Source: Rhodospirillaceae bacterium (GTDB lineage Bacteria; Pseudomonadota; Gammaproteobacteria; Steroidobacterales; Rariloculaceae). Taken from it: a DNA stretch of 53,057 bases. Shown here piece by piece: positions 43,442 through 50,976 of this stretch. Made by a program: the position numbers and the translations under genes. Every line of letters starts with the position of its first letter. The first letter of the stretch is position 1. The notes beneath the pieces were generated by a model. That model did no database searches. It was not told the origin of the DNA and saw only the letters and a program-made list of their open reading frames with translations. The stretch spans positions 1 through 53,057 of the forward strand of contig JAHEKF010000014.1 of NCBI GenBank assembly GCA_024638465.1, read 5' to 3'.

Positions 43442-44467
43442 CTAACGCTCACCTTCATATTTGGCGATCTCCTGCCGGAACGCTTCCAGGATTGCAGCGC
43501 CGCGTTCTCCGGTTTCCTGAAGGTAGCGTTGCTCGACACCGGGGAGCAGCGCGTCACGAAGAATGGCGCGGTTCTCGCTCGACAGTTCACGAATCTCGGT
43601 ACCGCTTGCAACGAACGCCGGCATCGCCTGCTGCTCAGTGACTTCGTAGGTCAGCTCGGCTGTCATCCTGCCGCCGACTTCGATCGCATCGCGAATGGCA
43701 GTTTGGCATGCCGGGCTGCGTTCGTCCCACCAGAACCTGGACACCATCAGCACCTGGTCCATAGTTCCGTGATTCGTGAGCGCGATGTAGTCCTGTACTT
43801 CGTGGAATTTCATGAAAAAGACGGTATTGATCGGATTTTCCTGCGCATCGATTGCCCCAACCTGCAGCGCGCTGTAGGTCTCGGAGAATGGCATTCCGAC
43901 CGCGGTGAGCCCGGAGCGGCGAGCCTGTTCCTTGAGAATGGTTGACGGCATGACACGGGCTTTCAGACCCTCGTAGTTGTCGAGCTCGTCGAGAGGGCGC
44001 TCGTTGCTCGTCCAGATCTTGTAGCCGGTGTGCCAGACACCGAGAGAAACGATGCCTTTCTCTTCCGTTGTCGCAAGCAAGGCGCGCATCGCATCGCTAT
44101 TGTGAACCTGCGCGAGATCTTTCCAGTCGGGTGGGAAAAAGAACGGAAAGTCGAGAATACCGAGTAGTGGCTGAAAGCCGACGAGGAACGAGCCCGGGAG
44201 CAGCAACATCTCAATTGCGCCGATCTGCAGTCCCTCGATCAGGTCCGTGTCGCCGCCGAGCTGGCCCGCCGGATAGACACGCGCCTCGATATCACAGCGT
44301 GCGTCGGCCGTGATGAGTTCTGCCATGTAATCCGCACCGCGTCCTCGCGGCGTTCCACCCGGAACGACGTGCCCGATCTTCATCTGCACGGCCTGAGCTG
44401 CCGCCGTGCCGGTTGTCGTCACGATGACGGCAGCCGCGGCGACCAGCAGACCGGTTTTCAGGTTCAC
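43442..44467 (-). CDS. dctP: TRAP transporter periplasmic binding protein (DctP)
   Basis: 341 residues with a signal peptide (LLVAAAAVIVTTTGTAAAQ). The body matches the DctP family (KIGHVVPGGTPRGRGADY, FQPLLGILDFPFFFP, and the Arg-containing GLKARVMPS segment that fixes a carboxylate in many members). It starts with GTG overlapping the deacetylase stop by four bases (GTGA). A carboxylated substrate is likely; the exact ligand is not identifiable by sequence. Confidence 0.88.
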   Translation of the reverse strand: MNLKTGLLVAAAAVIVTTTGTAAAQAVQMKIGHVVPGGTPRGRGADYMAELITADARCDIEARVYPAGQLGGDTDLIEGLQIGAIEMLLLPGSFLVGFQPLLGILDFPFFFPPDWKDLAQVHNSDAMRALLATTEEKGIVSLGVWHTGYKIWTSNERPLDELDNYEGLKARVMPSTILKEQARRSGLTAVGMPFSETYSALQVGAIDAQENPINTVFFMKFHEVQDYIALTNHGTMDQVLMVSRFWWDERSPACQTAIRDAIEVGGRMTAELTYEVTEQQAMPAFVASGTEIRELSSENRAILRDALLPGVEQRYLQETGERGAAILEAFRQEIAKYEGER

Positions 44468-45339
44468 TTCTGGCTTAGATACCAGTCCAGAATCTGTTCG
44501 CCAGTCCAGAAGAGAACGCCAGGCTTGTTGCGAATAGTTTCGTAGATCTTGCGAAAGTACTTGATACGATGTGGCACGCCCATGATATAGGGATGACAGG
44601 GCAGGGCCATTACTCGTGGCTGTGTTTCGGATTCCCTGTAGAAAGTCTCGAACTGATCGAGCGCACGGTCGGCATATTCGGATGCGCGGTGGTGCTGGAT
44701 CAACATCATCGCGACGTCGTTGGTTTCCTGCGTATAGGGCACGCTGACGATATTTCCTGCACGCGTTCTGAGTTCGACGGGCTGGTCGTCAAGAACCCAA
44801 TCCGCGACATACTCGAAGCCTTCCTCCTTGAGAATGTCTACGGTTTCAACAGTCTCCGTGAGCGCCGGGCCGAGCCAGCCGCGAGGCGTCTTGCCGATGA
44901 AATCCTTGATGATGTCGCGCGTCTTCTGAATATCTTCGCGTTCGTTCTCGACCTTCTGCATGTTCTTCTGCGAAAATCCATGGCCCATGAATTCCCAGCC
45001 CGCGTCGCGCGCCGCTTCGGCAATTCGCGGATAGTGGGTAATTACACTGCCATTCAGCGCGAACGTCGTTGCGACGTCGAATTCGTCGAGCACTTCCTTA
45101 AAGCGCCAGAATCCGATCCGGTTTCCGTATTCATGCCACGCCCAGTTCGGAACGTCGGGCATCGGCGATCCGCCGGCAGGCGGCGTAATGACCGTCCGCG
45201 GCATCGTCGCCATGCTGTTCCAGACTTCGACGTTGACGATCGTCCACACGACCATGCGCGCCCCGTCGGGCAGTTCACGCACGGGTCTGTCGACAATGGC
45301 GGAGTAATCCAGGCGTTCGTCAGGGCGCATCGGCTCCAT
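44464..45339 (-). CDS. Polysaccharide-deacetylase-fold hydrolase (PuuE-like)
   Basis: 291 residues, no signal peptide, so cytosolic. The NodB-like fold is seen in NVEVWNS, TTFALNGSVITHYPRIAEAA, the His in MGHGFSQKN and the late His pair in ALPCHPYIMGVPHR. Proteins of this subgroup (uricase-independent allantoinase PuuE and relatives) open cyclic amides rather than deacetylate sugars. It heads the TRAP operon, so the likely logic is uptake of a compound and its ring opening or deacylation in the cytoplasm. Start ATG at 45339 or 45330. Confidence 0.8.
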   Translation of the reverse strand: MEPMRPDERLDYSAIVDRPVRELPDGARMVVWTIVNVEVWNSMATMPRTVITPPAGGSPMPDVPNWAWHEYGNRIGFWRFKEVLDEFDVATTFALNGSVITHYPRIAEAARDAGWEFMGHGFSQKNMQKVENEREDIQKTRDIIKDFIGKTPRGWLGPALTETVETVDILKEEGFEYVADWVLDDQPVELRTRAGNIVSVPYTQETNDVAMMLIQHHRASEYADRALDQFETFYRESETQPRVMALPCHPYIMGVPHRIKYFRKIYETIRNKPGVLFWTGEQILDWYLSQK

Positions 45340-45383
45340 GGAGCGGACCTCTTTATCTTGTTATGGCGATATCACGCTTTCTA

Positions 45384-45401
45384 GCGATCGAGACCGATCG
45401 C
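45384..45401. terminator. Small hairpin between the EamA and deacetylase genes
   Basis: Perfect 7-bp arms GCGATCG and CGATCGC around the loop AGAC, in the 118-bp gap downstream of the minus-strand EamA gene. Each arm is itself nearly palindromic and no T-run follows, so it could also be a protein-binding site. Confidence 0.35.
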
Positions 45402-45457
45402 CGAACCCGTCTGGGAAGTTAACCGACGCTTCGGGTGTATGCAAAGGGTCGCGAAAC

Positions 45458-46348
45458 TCACCCGGGCCGTTGCGCGAGGGCTGTGCCTCCGAGAATGACG
45501 AGACCCGAAACGATCAGAGGTATCGTGACGGCTTCGCCGAGCATCGCGGCGGCGAGTGCGAATGTCACCGCAGGCTGACCGAGCTGCCATGCGCTCATGC
45601 GCGTAATTCCGCCGCGGCCCAATGCCAGGAACCACAACAGATAACCCATGAACGAGCCCATGAACGCAAGGTACGCGAGCGAGATCCAGCTGGTTGACGT
45701 AACCGCTGCCCAGTTCGTTCGGTCGGCGTTGATCAGCACAAGCGGCACCATCGCAACAGCTGCGACAGCAAGCCCCCAAAAAGTTGTCGCGCGATTGCCT
45801 ATCAGCGGAGACAGCTTTGCCCCCGTCACATAGCCGACTGCGCAGACCATGGTTCCAGCGAGAATGATCAGGTCGCCGATCACGCTCGCGCCATCTGCAC
45901 CCGCTCCTGAAGCACGCTCGGTACCGGGAATATAGCCGCTGCGGTGAAACACCAGAAAGGCTGTGCCCAGACCGGCGATCGTAACTCCCGCCCACCATGC
46001 TGCGTGCGGCCACTTGCGATCGTAAGCTGCAGCGAAGAGGCCGGTAAATACAGGGATGATTGCGATAATCAGCGCCGCATGGTTCGCCGATGTAAGCTGA
46101 ATACCGATGCTCAGCAATGTCGGCCATATTGCGAAACTCGTTATACCCGACACGAGCAGCAGGACAAGATGCAATCTCTCCGTAGGAAATCGTAACCGCA
46201 ATGCAAGCGCTACGATCAACGCGATCGGCCCTGCCAGTACTGCGCGCATCATGCCGGTCGTCGCCGAGTCGATGGTTACAACGGCGAGCTTGTTAGCGAC
46301 CGGCGTACCGGCCCAGATCAACAGCGCCGCCGCAGCGGCGGCGTACAC
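45458..46348 (-). CDS. EamA/DMT-family membrane exporter
   Basis: 296 residues with about ten membrane helices in two EamA repeats (IWAGTPVANKLAVVTI in the first, ALGRGGITRMSAWQLGQPAV in the second). Exports or imports small metabolites such as amino acids or nucleosides; substrate unknown. The start is GTG; no in-frame ATG lies nearby and the frame is open further upstream. It ends 118 bases before the TRAP operon, on the same strand. Confidence 0.85.
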   Translation of the reverse strand: MYAAAAAALLIWAGTPVANKLAVVTIDSATTGMMRAVLAGPIALIVALALRLRFPTERLHLVLLLVSGITSFAIWPTLLSIGIQLTSANHAALIIAIIPVFTGLFAAAYDRKWPHAAWWAGVTIAGLGTAFLVFHRSGYIPGTERASGAGADGASVIGDLIILAGTMVCAVGYVTGAKLSPLIGNRATTFWGLAVAAVAMVPLVLINADRTNWAAVTSTSWISLAYLAFMGSFMGYLLWFLALGRGGITRMSAWQLGQPAVTFALAAAMLGEAVTIPLIVSGLVILGGTALAQRPG

Positions 46349-46490
46349 GGCGACGACTTCGCGACGTTCTGGTTTCAGTTGATTTCCCGCGTCTGGCGGC
46401 GGCCAAAGACTATAAAAACCTGCTGAAGCGCAAGCATCTGCAGGTTCTACATCGTCAAGTCGAAGCCGGAGTGCTTTTTCGATCGATGCG

Positions 46491-46516
46491 CTAAATTGTC
46501 GCGCAACGCAATTTAG
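46491..46516. promoter_or_regulatory. Perfect 8-bp inverted repeat upstream of the DUF4956 gene
   Basis: Arms CTAAATTG (46491-46498) and CAATTTAG (46509-46516) are spaced ten bases. It lies 80 bases upstream of the TTG start at 46596 and in an otherwise non-coding gap of 247 bases between divergent genes. A dimeric repressor site fits its shape; the regulator is unknown. Confidence 0.4.
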
Positions 46517-46595
46517 GTACAGCCGGAATCGTTGTCAATCTCGAAGCTGCATCCATTGGACGGCGCCTGTAGTATGAGTAACAGGGGAGGCAGTC

Positions 46596-47369
46596 TTGAG
46601 AATTTCCGATCTGTTCGTCGATCCGCGCAAGGCGCTGCTGAGCAAGCTCACGGTGTACTACGCGTTGCTGATGCTGATTGTCTGGATTCTGACGAGTTCG
46701 TGGCCGAGTCTCTCGAGCTATATGTACTCGTGGGAGCAGCGAATCCCCGACGAGACACAGGGTGAGGTGCTCGAAACGCTCGGTCAGATAGCGTTCCGCG
46801 CGCTCGAGCCTGACGCGGCGTCTGCTCTGTTTGTCTCCATAATCGGCGCGCTCCTGCTCATGATTCCGGTGAGCTGGGTTTACATCGGAACGCGCCGCCG
46901 CCGCGGGCTCGACCAGTCGATGATCGAGAGCCTGCTGATGCTGCCGGTTGCTGTCGCCGGCGTCGTCGTCATCGTGCAGGACAGTCTCGCATTGGCGTTC
47001 AGTCTTGCCGGGATATTTGCCGGGATTCAGTTTCGCAGTCGCTTGAAATATTACGCCGATGCGCATTTTATCTTCGCGTCCATCGGCGTAGGGCTCGCCG
47101 CTGGTATCGGGGCGCTGCATATTGCGGCAGTCATGTCGTTATGCTTCAACTACATCGCCTACTTTATCTGGCGGCTAGGGTATGGCCGGGAGTCGGCGGA
47201 GCGGCATCTGCGCTTCGCGACCGCGGAAGCGCGGGAAGAAGCGCGCCAGCGGAAAGAAGCCATCCACCTTCATGTCGATGAGCTGAACGAGGCGGAGCTC
47301 GAGGATCTCAGGCTCGAATTGAAAGACCGGGACCGCGCGGAGCGTGGCAATGAGCCTCGAGATGGCTAG
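46596..47369 (+). CDS. DUF4956-like integral membrane protein
   Basis: 257 residues from a TTG start with AGGGGAGG at correct distance. Helices near 18-35, 78-97 and 112-187 surround SLAGIFAGIQFRSRLKYYAD, which matches the DUF4956 pattern of a conserved Arg-Phe-Arg segment. A charged, helical, mostly cytoplasmic tail (ATAEAREEARQRKEAI) follows. In other bacteria DUF4956 genes neighbour polyphosphate-polymerase (VTC-like) genes; no such gene is here. Its stop codon TAG shares CTAG with the convergent DUF6152 gene. Confidence 0.7.
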   Translation: MRISDLFVDPRKALLSKLTVYYALLMLIVWILTSSWPSLSSYMYSWEQRIPDETQGEVLETLGQIAFRALEPDAASALFVSIIGALLLMIPVSWVYIGTRRRRGLDQSMIESLLMLPVAVAGVVVIVQDSLALAFSLAGIFAGIQFRSRLKYYADAHFIFASIGVGLAAGIGALHIAAVMSLCFNYIAYFIWRLGYGRESAERHLRFATAEAREEARQRKEAIHLHVDELNEAELEDLRLELKDRDRAERGNEPRDG

Positions 47370-48388
47370 TTGCTCCGATACCCGTCTCGCGGCCGGTGTC
47401 CGGCGCTCGGCTCGCAATCGAACGAATCCACCGCCAAATTCGTCCTGATCAGAACGCGAGTTCCCGTAATCGGATCCGGGTAGAACTCGGGGTCCGTGAC
47501 GGTCCAGTTCAGAACCAGTTCGCCGGTCTCCGGGTCGACATTCAGACGTTCCGTCGTTTGCAGTCCTGCCGTGTTGAGACGTCCCGCCCATAGTGCGCCG
47601 GGCGCGAAGTTCTGCGTCTCGATGACGAGTTCGTCTCCCTCGAATCTTGCAATCGAGTGACCCAGGTCCGTTCGGGGTCCGTCGGCAGGGTGTTCGGTGA
47701 CGGTGAGGTCAATTTCGCGAATCGTGTCCATGAATTCGTGGTGAATCACGATCGTGTCGCCCTGCGTGCGAATCTCGGTAGGCAGTCCCGGCGCCGACCA
47801 CGCGCGGATGTTGCTGGCGGGGCTGCATGACAACGTCGGGTTCTGGGTAATCCAGTCGAAGGCATCGTGCGCTTCGATTGCCGCTTCGGTGACCCGGGTC
47901 ACCGAATCCGTCTCGCTGCCGGCCTCGGCGAGAAATACTTTGGGATACCAGGTGCCGAGTACGCCAGTCTCTCCCGCTACCTGCGGTGCACCGTAGATGC
48001 TTTGGCCATTGCGCTCGCGGAACACAACGACCTGGCCGTCGGTCAGCCGGATTGTGCCTGTTTCGCAGCCAAGCGGGTCGCGGCGTGAGATAAAGCCTTC
48101 CACGACAATCGGACCGCCGATTGCGAACGAATCGATCGTGACGCCGCGGCGTTCGAGTTGCGTTCGCGCCTGCAACTCGCACCAGCGGACTTCGTTCTCG
48201 CCCTGCGGGCTAATTGTGTCTATGTAGACGTAGGCATGCGGATTCACGAACTCGATCTCGCGAACGGTCCCCTCAACGCGCACGAAGCTGTCGCGATCAT
48301 AATGCGCGACCCAGCCATGATGAGCGTGAGCATTAATCGCGCAAACGCTGATCGACGCAGCGGCAGCGAGACGCAGAAACCGATTCAT
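47366..48388 (-). CDS. DUF6152 protein, long form, copy 7
   Basis: 340 residues. The signal peptide ends CAINAHA, with a mature start HHGWVAHYDR. DUF6152 motif IEFVNPHAYV; the C-terminal module spans Cys (TLSCSPASN) to Cys (FDCEPS) and has GHSIARFEGDELVIETQ, the most diverged of the set (Arg-Phe-Glu replaces Trp-Asp/Glu). The ATG at 48388 gives a normal signal peptide; upstream frame extension is not supported. Its stop overlaps the convergent stop in CTAG. It starts 20 bases after the nitroreductase stop, perhaps in the same transcript. Confidence 0.8.
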   Translation of the reverse strand: MNRFLRLAAAASISVCAINAHAHHGWVAHYDRDSFVRVEGTVREIEFVNPHAYVYIDTISPQGENEVRWCELQARTQLERRGVTIDSFAIGGPIVVEGFISRRDPLGCETGTIRLTDGQVVVFRERNGQSIYGAPQVAGETGVLGTWYPKVFLAEAGSETDSVTRVTEAAIEAHDAFDWITQNPTLSCSPASNIRAWSAPGLPTEIRTQGDTIVIHHEFMDTIREIDLTVTEHPADGPRTDLGHSIARFEGDELVIETQNFAPGALWAGRLNTAGLQTTERLNVDPETGELVLNWTVTDPEFYPDPITGTRVLIRTNLAVDSFDCEPSAGHRPRDGYRSN

Positions 48389-48408
48389 CGGGAGTCGTCT
48401 GCGGTCCT

Positions 48409-48990
48409 TCACGCTTGGCCAGGATTCCATTCGCTCACGATAGCATCGAACTCCGGCCGCGGCCTTTCCTTGGGCGCTTCGATTGCCGTTCCGATGTGGA
48501 TGAATGCGACGATGTCGGTATCGGCCGAGTGCCCCAGTGCCTGGCGAATTTCCGCGTGATAAGCGGGCCAGTCGGTGACCCACTGGGCATTGTATCCGAG
48601 TGCCTGTGTGGCGATCAGGATGTTCTGACATACGGCTGCCGCCGATAATTTCTGCTCGAGTTCGGGTACTTTCGCGAACTTGTCGGCGTTCGGATAAGAC
48701 GTGACGACGAGCAACAGCGGCGACCGTTGCGGGCGTTGCCTCTCCTGTTCTACGAGCGCCTCCGGCGCATCCGGATATTCTCGCCTGAAGACATCGACGC
48801 ATATCTCCGCCAGTGCTTTCTGAGCTGCCTTGCGCAGTATCTGAATGCGCCAGGGTTCTGCGCGACCGTGGTCCGGGGCGCGGATTCCGGCGCGAAGAAT
48901 CTGATCGAGCTCTTCGTTGTTCGGTGCGGGATCGCCAAGGTTCACGGCGAGGACCGAGCGACGGGAAAGCAACAATTCGATGGTGGTCAT
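48409..48990 (-). CDS. Nitroreductase-family flavoprotein (YdjA-like)
   Basis: 193 residues, start at the ATG giving MTTIELLLSRRS. Segments IRAPDHGRAEPWRI and the closing NPGQA region match YdjA-type FMN proteins. It reduces nitro groups or other small electrophiles using NADPH. An ATG nine codons upstream overlaps the EamA stop by one base and could be used instead. Three minus-strand genes (EamA, nitroreductase, DUF6152) run close together. Confidence 0.85.
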   Translation of the reverse strand: MTTIELLLSRRSVLAVNLGDPAPNNEELDQILRAGIRAPDHGRAEPWRIQILRKAAQKALAEICVDVFRREYPDAPEALVEQERQRPQRSPLLLVVTSYPNADKFAKVPELEQKLSAAAVCQNILIATQALGYNAQWVTDWPAYHAEIRQALGHSADTDIVAFIHIGTAIEAPKERPRPEFDAIVSEWNPGQA

Positions 48991-49016
48991 GCGTAGGACT
49001 CTAGCAAAGTCGGGCA

Positions 49017-49886
49017 TTACGCGGCAGCGGCGGACCGGACGCGCTGCGCGAGTACCAGCCAGATGCCGCCGAGCGTCGCGACCGATGCGATCAGCAGGCG
49101 GCTCGTGACGGCTTCGGATAGCAGCAGGACGCCACCGAATGCTGCGATTACGGGCACCGACAGTTGAACAGTGGCAGCACGACCGGCGCTCAATCCCGGT
49201 AGTGCCGCGAACCAGATGACGTAGCCGAGTCCGGAAGCGATAGCACCGGAGGCGATCGCGAGCGCAATGCCTTCGGGCGTCGTTTGCATCTCTTCAAAGA
49301 AGATAGCGCTAACGATCAGCACGAGCGGTAAAGAGTAGATGAAGCAGTTGGCCGTCGTGCCGAGCGCGTCAACGGCATGTCGGCCGCGAAGCGAGTAAAA
49401 GCCCCAGGCGACTCCGGCAACAGACATCAGCACGGCTCCGAGCGGGTCGGGTGCGCTGAGACCCGGCGACACGAGATAGACGAGTCCTGCCAGTGCGATG
49501 GTCAAGCCTAGCCATGACAGCCCGTTGAATCGTTCGCCACCGAAAATCGCGGCAGCGAACATCGTGAGCTGTACGGCGCCGAACAGGATCAGGGCACCGG
49601 TACCGGCCGTCAACGAGAGATAAGCGAACGAGAAGAACGCCATGTAGAGGAACAGCATCGCAACAGCCACAAAATCCGCCTGGTGGCGTCCGCGGGCCCG
49701 CCAGTCGGGCAGGACAATTAATGTCAGAACGATGGCGCCGGCCGCGACGCGGATCGTCGCGAAGCTCGCGGCATCGATTGCACCTGCGCCGAGCGCCATT
49801 CTGCAAAGGAGCGAATTCGCTGCGAAAGCGATCATGGCGACCGAGGTGAGAAAGGCCGTGCCGCCGAAGCGATCCCCCAGTATCAT
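49017..49886 (-). CDS. EamA/DMT-family membrane exporter
   Basis: 289 residues with about ten helices in two EamA halves (FAANSLLCRMALGAGAIDA; SGLGYVIWFAALPGLSAGRA). A cytosolic upstream frame extension lacks homology, so the ATG at 49886 is used. Substrate unknown. Its stop is adjacent to the first possible start of the nitroreductase gene. Confidence 0.85.
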   Translation of the reverse strand: MILGDRFGGTAFLTSVAMIAFAANSLLCRMALGAGAIDAASFATIRVAAGAIVLTLIVLPDWRARGRHQADFVAVAMLFLYMAFFSFAYLSLTAGTGALILFGAVQLTMFAAAIFGGERFNGLSWLGLTIALAGLVYLVSPGLSAPDPLGAVLMSVAGVAWGFYSLRGRHAVDALGTTANCFIYSLPLVLIVSAIFFEEMQTTPEGIALAIASGAIASGLGYVIWFAALPGLSAGRAATVQLSVPVIAAFGGVLLLSEAVTSRLLIASVATLGGIWLVLAQRVRSAAAA

Positions 49887-49958
49887 GGAGCGAAGACTAA
49901 GGGTCTGCGTTATCGAGGTAAACACGCACGGCCGCTGTCGCGCTTGCAAGAGACCCCG

Positions 49959-50939
49959 ATGTCCGAGCCGCCCTACGCCAACCTGTCGCCCGATGCCGTT
50001 CTCGAAGCCCTGGAGGGAGTCGGTTTTCGCTGCGACGGCAGAATACTCGCGCTCAATAGTTACGAAAATCGCGTTTACCAGATCGGCCTCGATGATGGGG
50101 GTTTCGTCGTCACGAAGTTTTATCGCCCGCAGCGCTGGAGCGACGCGGCGATTCTCGAGGAGCATGCGTTCTCGTCGGAGCTGGTCGCACAGGAGATTCC
50201 TGTGGTCGCGCCGATCGACATCGAAGGGAACACGCTCAACGAGCACGAGAACTACCGGTTTGCGGTGTTTCCGCGCCAGGGAGGTCGCTGGCCCGAACTC
50301 GCGTCGAGCGAAGACAGACTCTGGATGGGGCGCTTTCTCGGAAGGATTCACGCGGTCGGAGCGAGCGACGAATTCGAACATCGAAACGAGTTGTCGATAG
50401 AGCGCATGGGGCAGGAGTCGGCAGACTTTCTGCTCGAGCGGGGCTGGCTACCCGAGCATCTTATCGAGAGCTATGCGACGCTCACCGATCAACTGATCGA
50501 TGCCATTCATGACGCGTTCGATCGCGCGGGCGAGTTCCGGACATTGCGCATTCATGGCGATTGTCACCCGGGCAACGTGCTCTGGACCGACGACGGTCCG
50601 CATTTCGTCGACCTCGACGATTGTCTTACCGGTCCCGCGGTACAGGACCTGTGGCTGTTTCTCTCCGGCGATCGCGAGGAACGAGCAGCGCAATTGCAGG
50701 ATCTGCTCGAGGGCTACGGTCAGTTTCATCAGTTCGATTATCGGGAGCTACACCTCGTTGAGGCACTAAGGACACTGCGAATGATCCATTACGCCGCGTG
50801 GCTTGCGCGAAGGTGGGAGGATCCTGCGTTCCCCCGTGCGTTTCCCTGGTTTGCAGAGAACAAATACTGGGAGGAGCACGTACTGGCTCTCAAAGAGCAG
50901 GCGGCCGCTGTCAGTGAGCCCCCTCTCGAGGTCGTGTAG
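49959..50939 (+). CDS. srkA: SrkA/YihE-type stress-response Ser/Thr kinase
   Basis: 326 residues. The kinase-like fold shows RILALNSYENRVYQIGLDDG, the catalytic loop HGDCHPGNVLW and the metal motif HFVDLDDCLTG. SrkA phosphorylates serine/threonine in E. coli and protects against stress-induced death linked to MazF; it is cytosolic. The ATG at 49959 with AAGAG upstream is favoured over a TTG five codons earlier. It is 37 bases upstream of the next gene but on unrelated pathway grounds. Confidence 0.85.
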   Translation: MSEPPYANLSPDAVLEALEGVGFRCDGRILALNSYENRVYQIGLDDGGFVVTKFYRPQRWSDAAILEEHAFSSELVAQEIPVVAPIDIEGNTLNEHENYRFAVFPRQGGRWPELASSEDRLWMGRFLGRIHAVGASDEFEHRNELSIERMGQESADFLLERGWLPEHLIESYATLTDQLIDAIHDAFDRAGEFRTLRIHGDCHPGNVLWTDDGPHFVDLDDCLTGPAVQDLWLFLSGDREERAAQLQDLLEGYGQFHQFDYRELHLVEALRTLRMIHYAAWLARRWEDPAFPRAFPWFAENKYWEEHVLALKEQAAAVSEPPLEVV

Positions 50940-50976
50940 ACTCGGCCTCAATATCGCATAGCGGGGAAGATTCGCG

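Noticed and set aside
46370-46494. A short open frame reading toward a TAA at 46492-46494 with a protein-like basic ending, between EamA and DUF4956
   Set aside because: No start codon or ribosome-binding site, no recognisable family, and it overlaps the EamA 5' region; likely chance.
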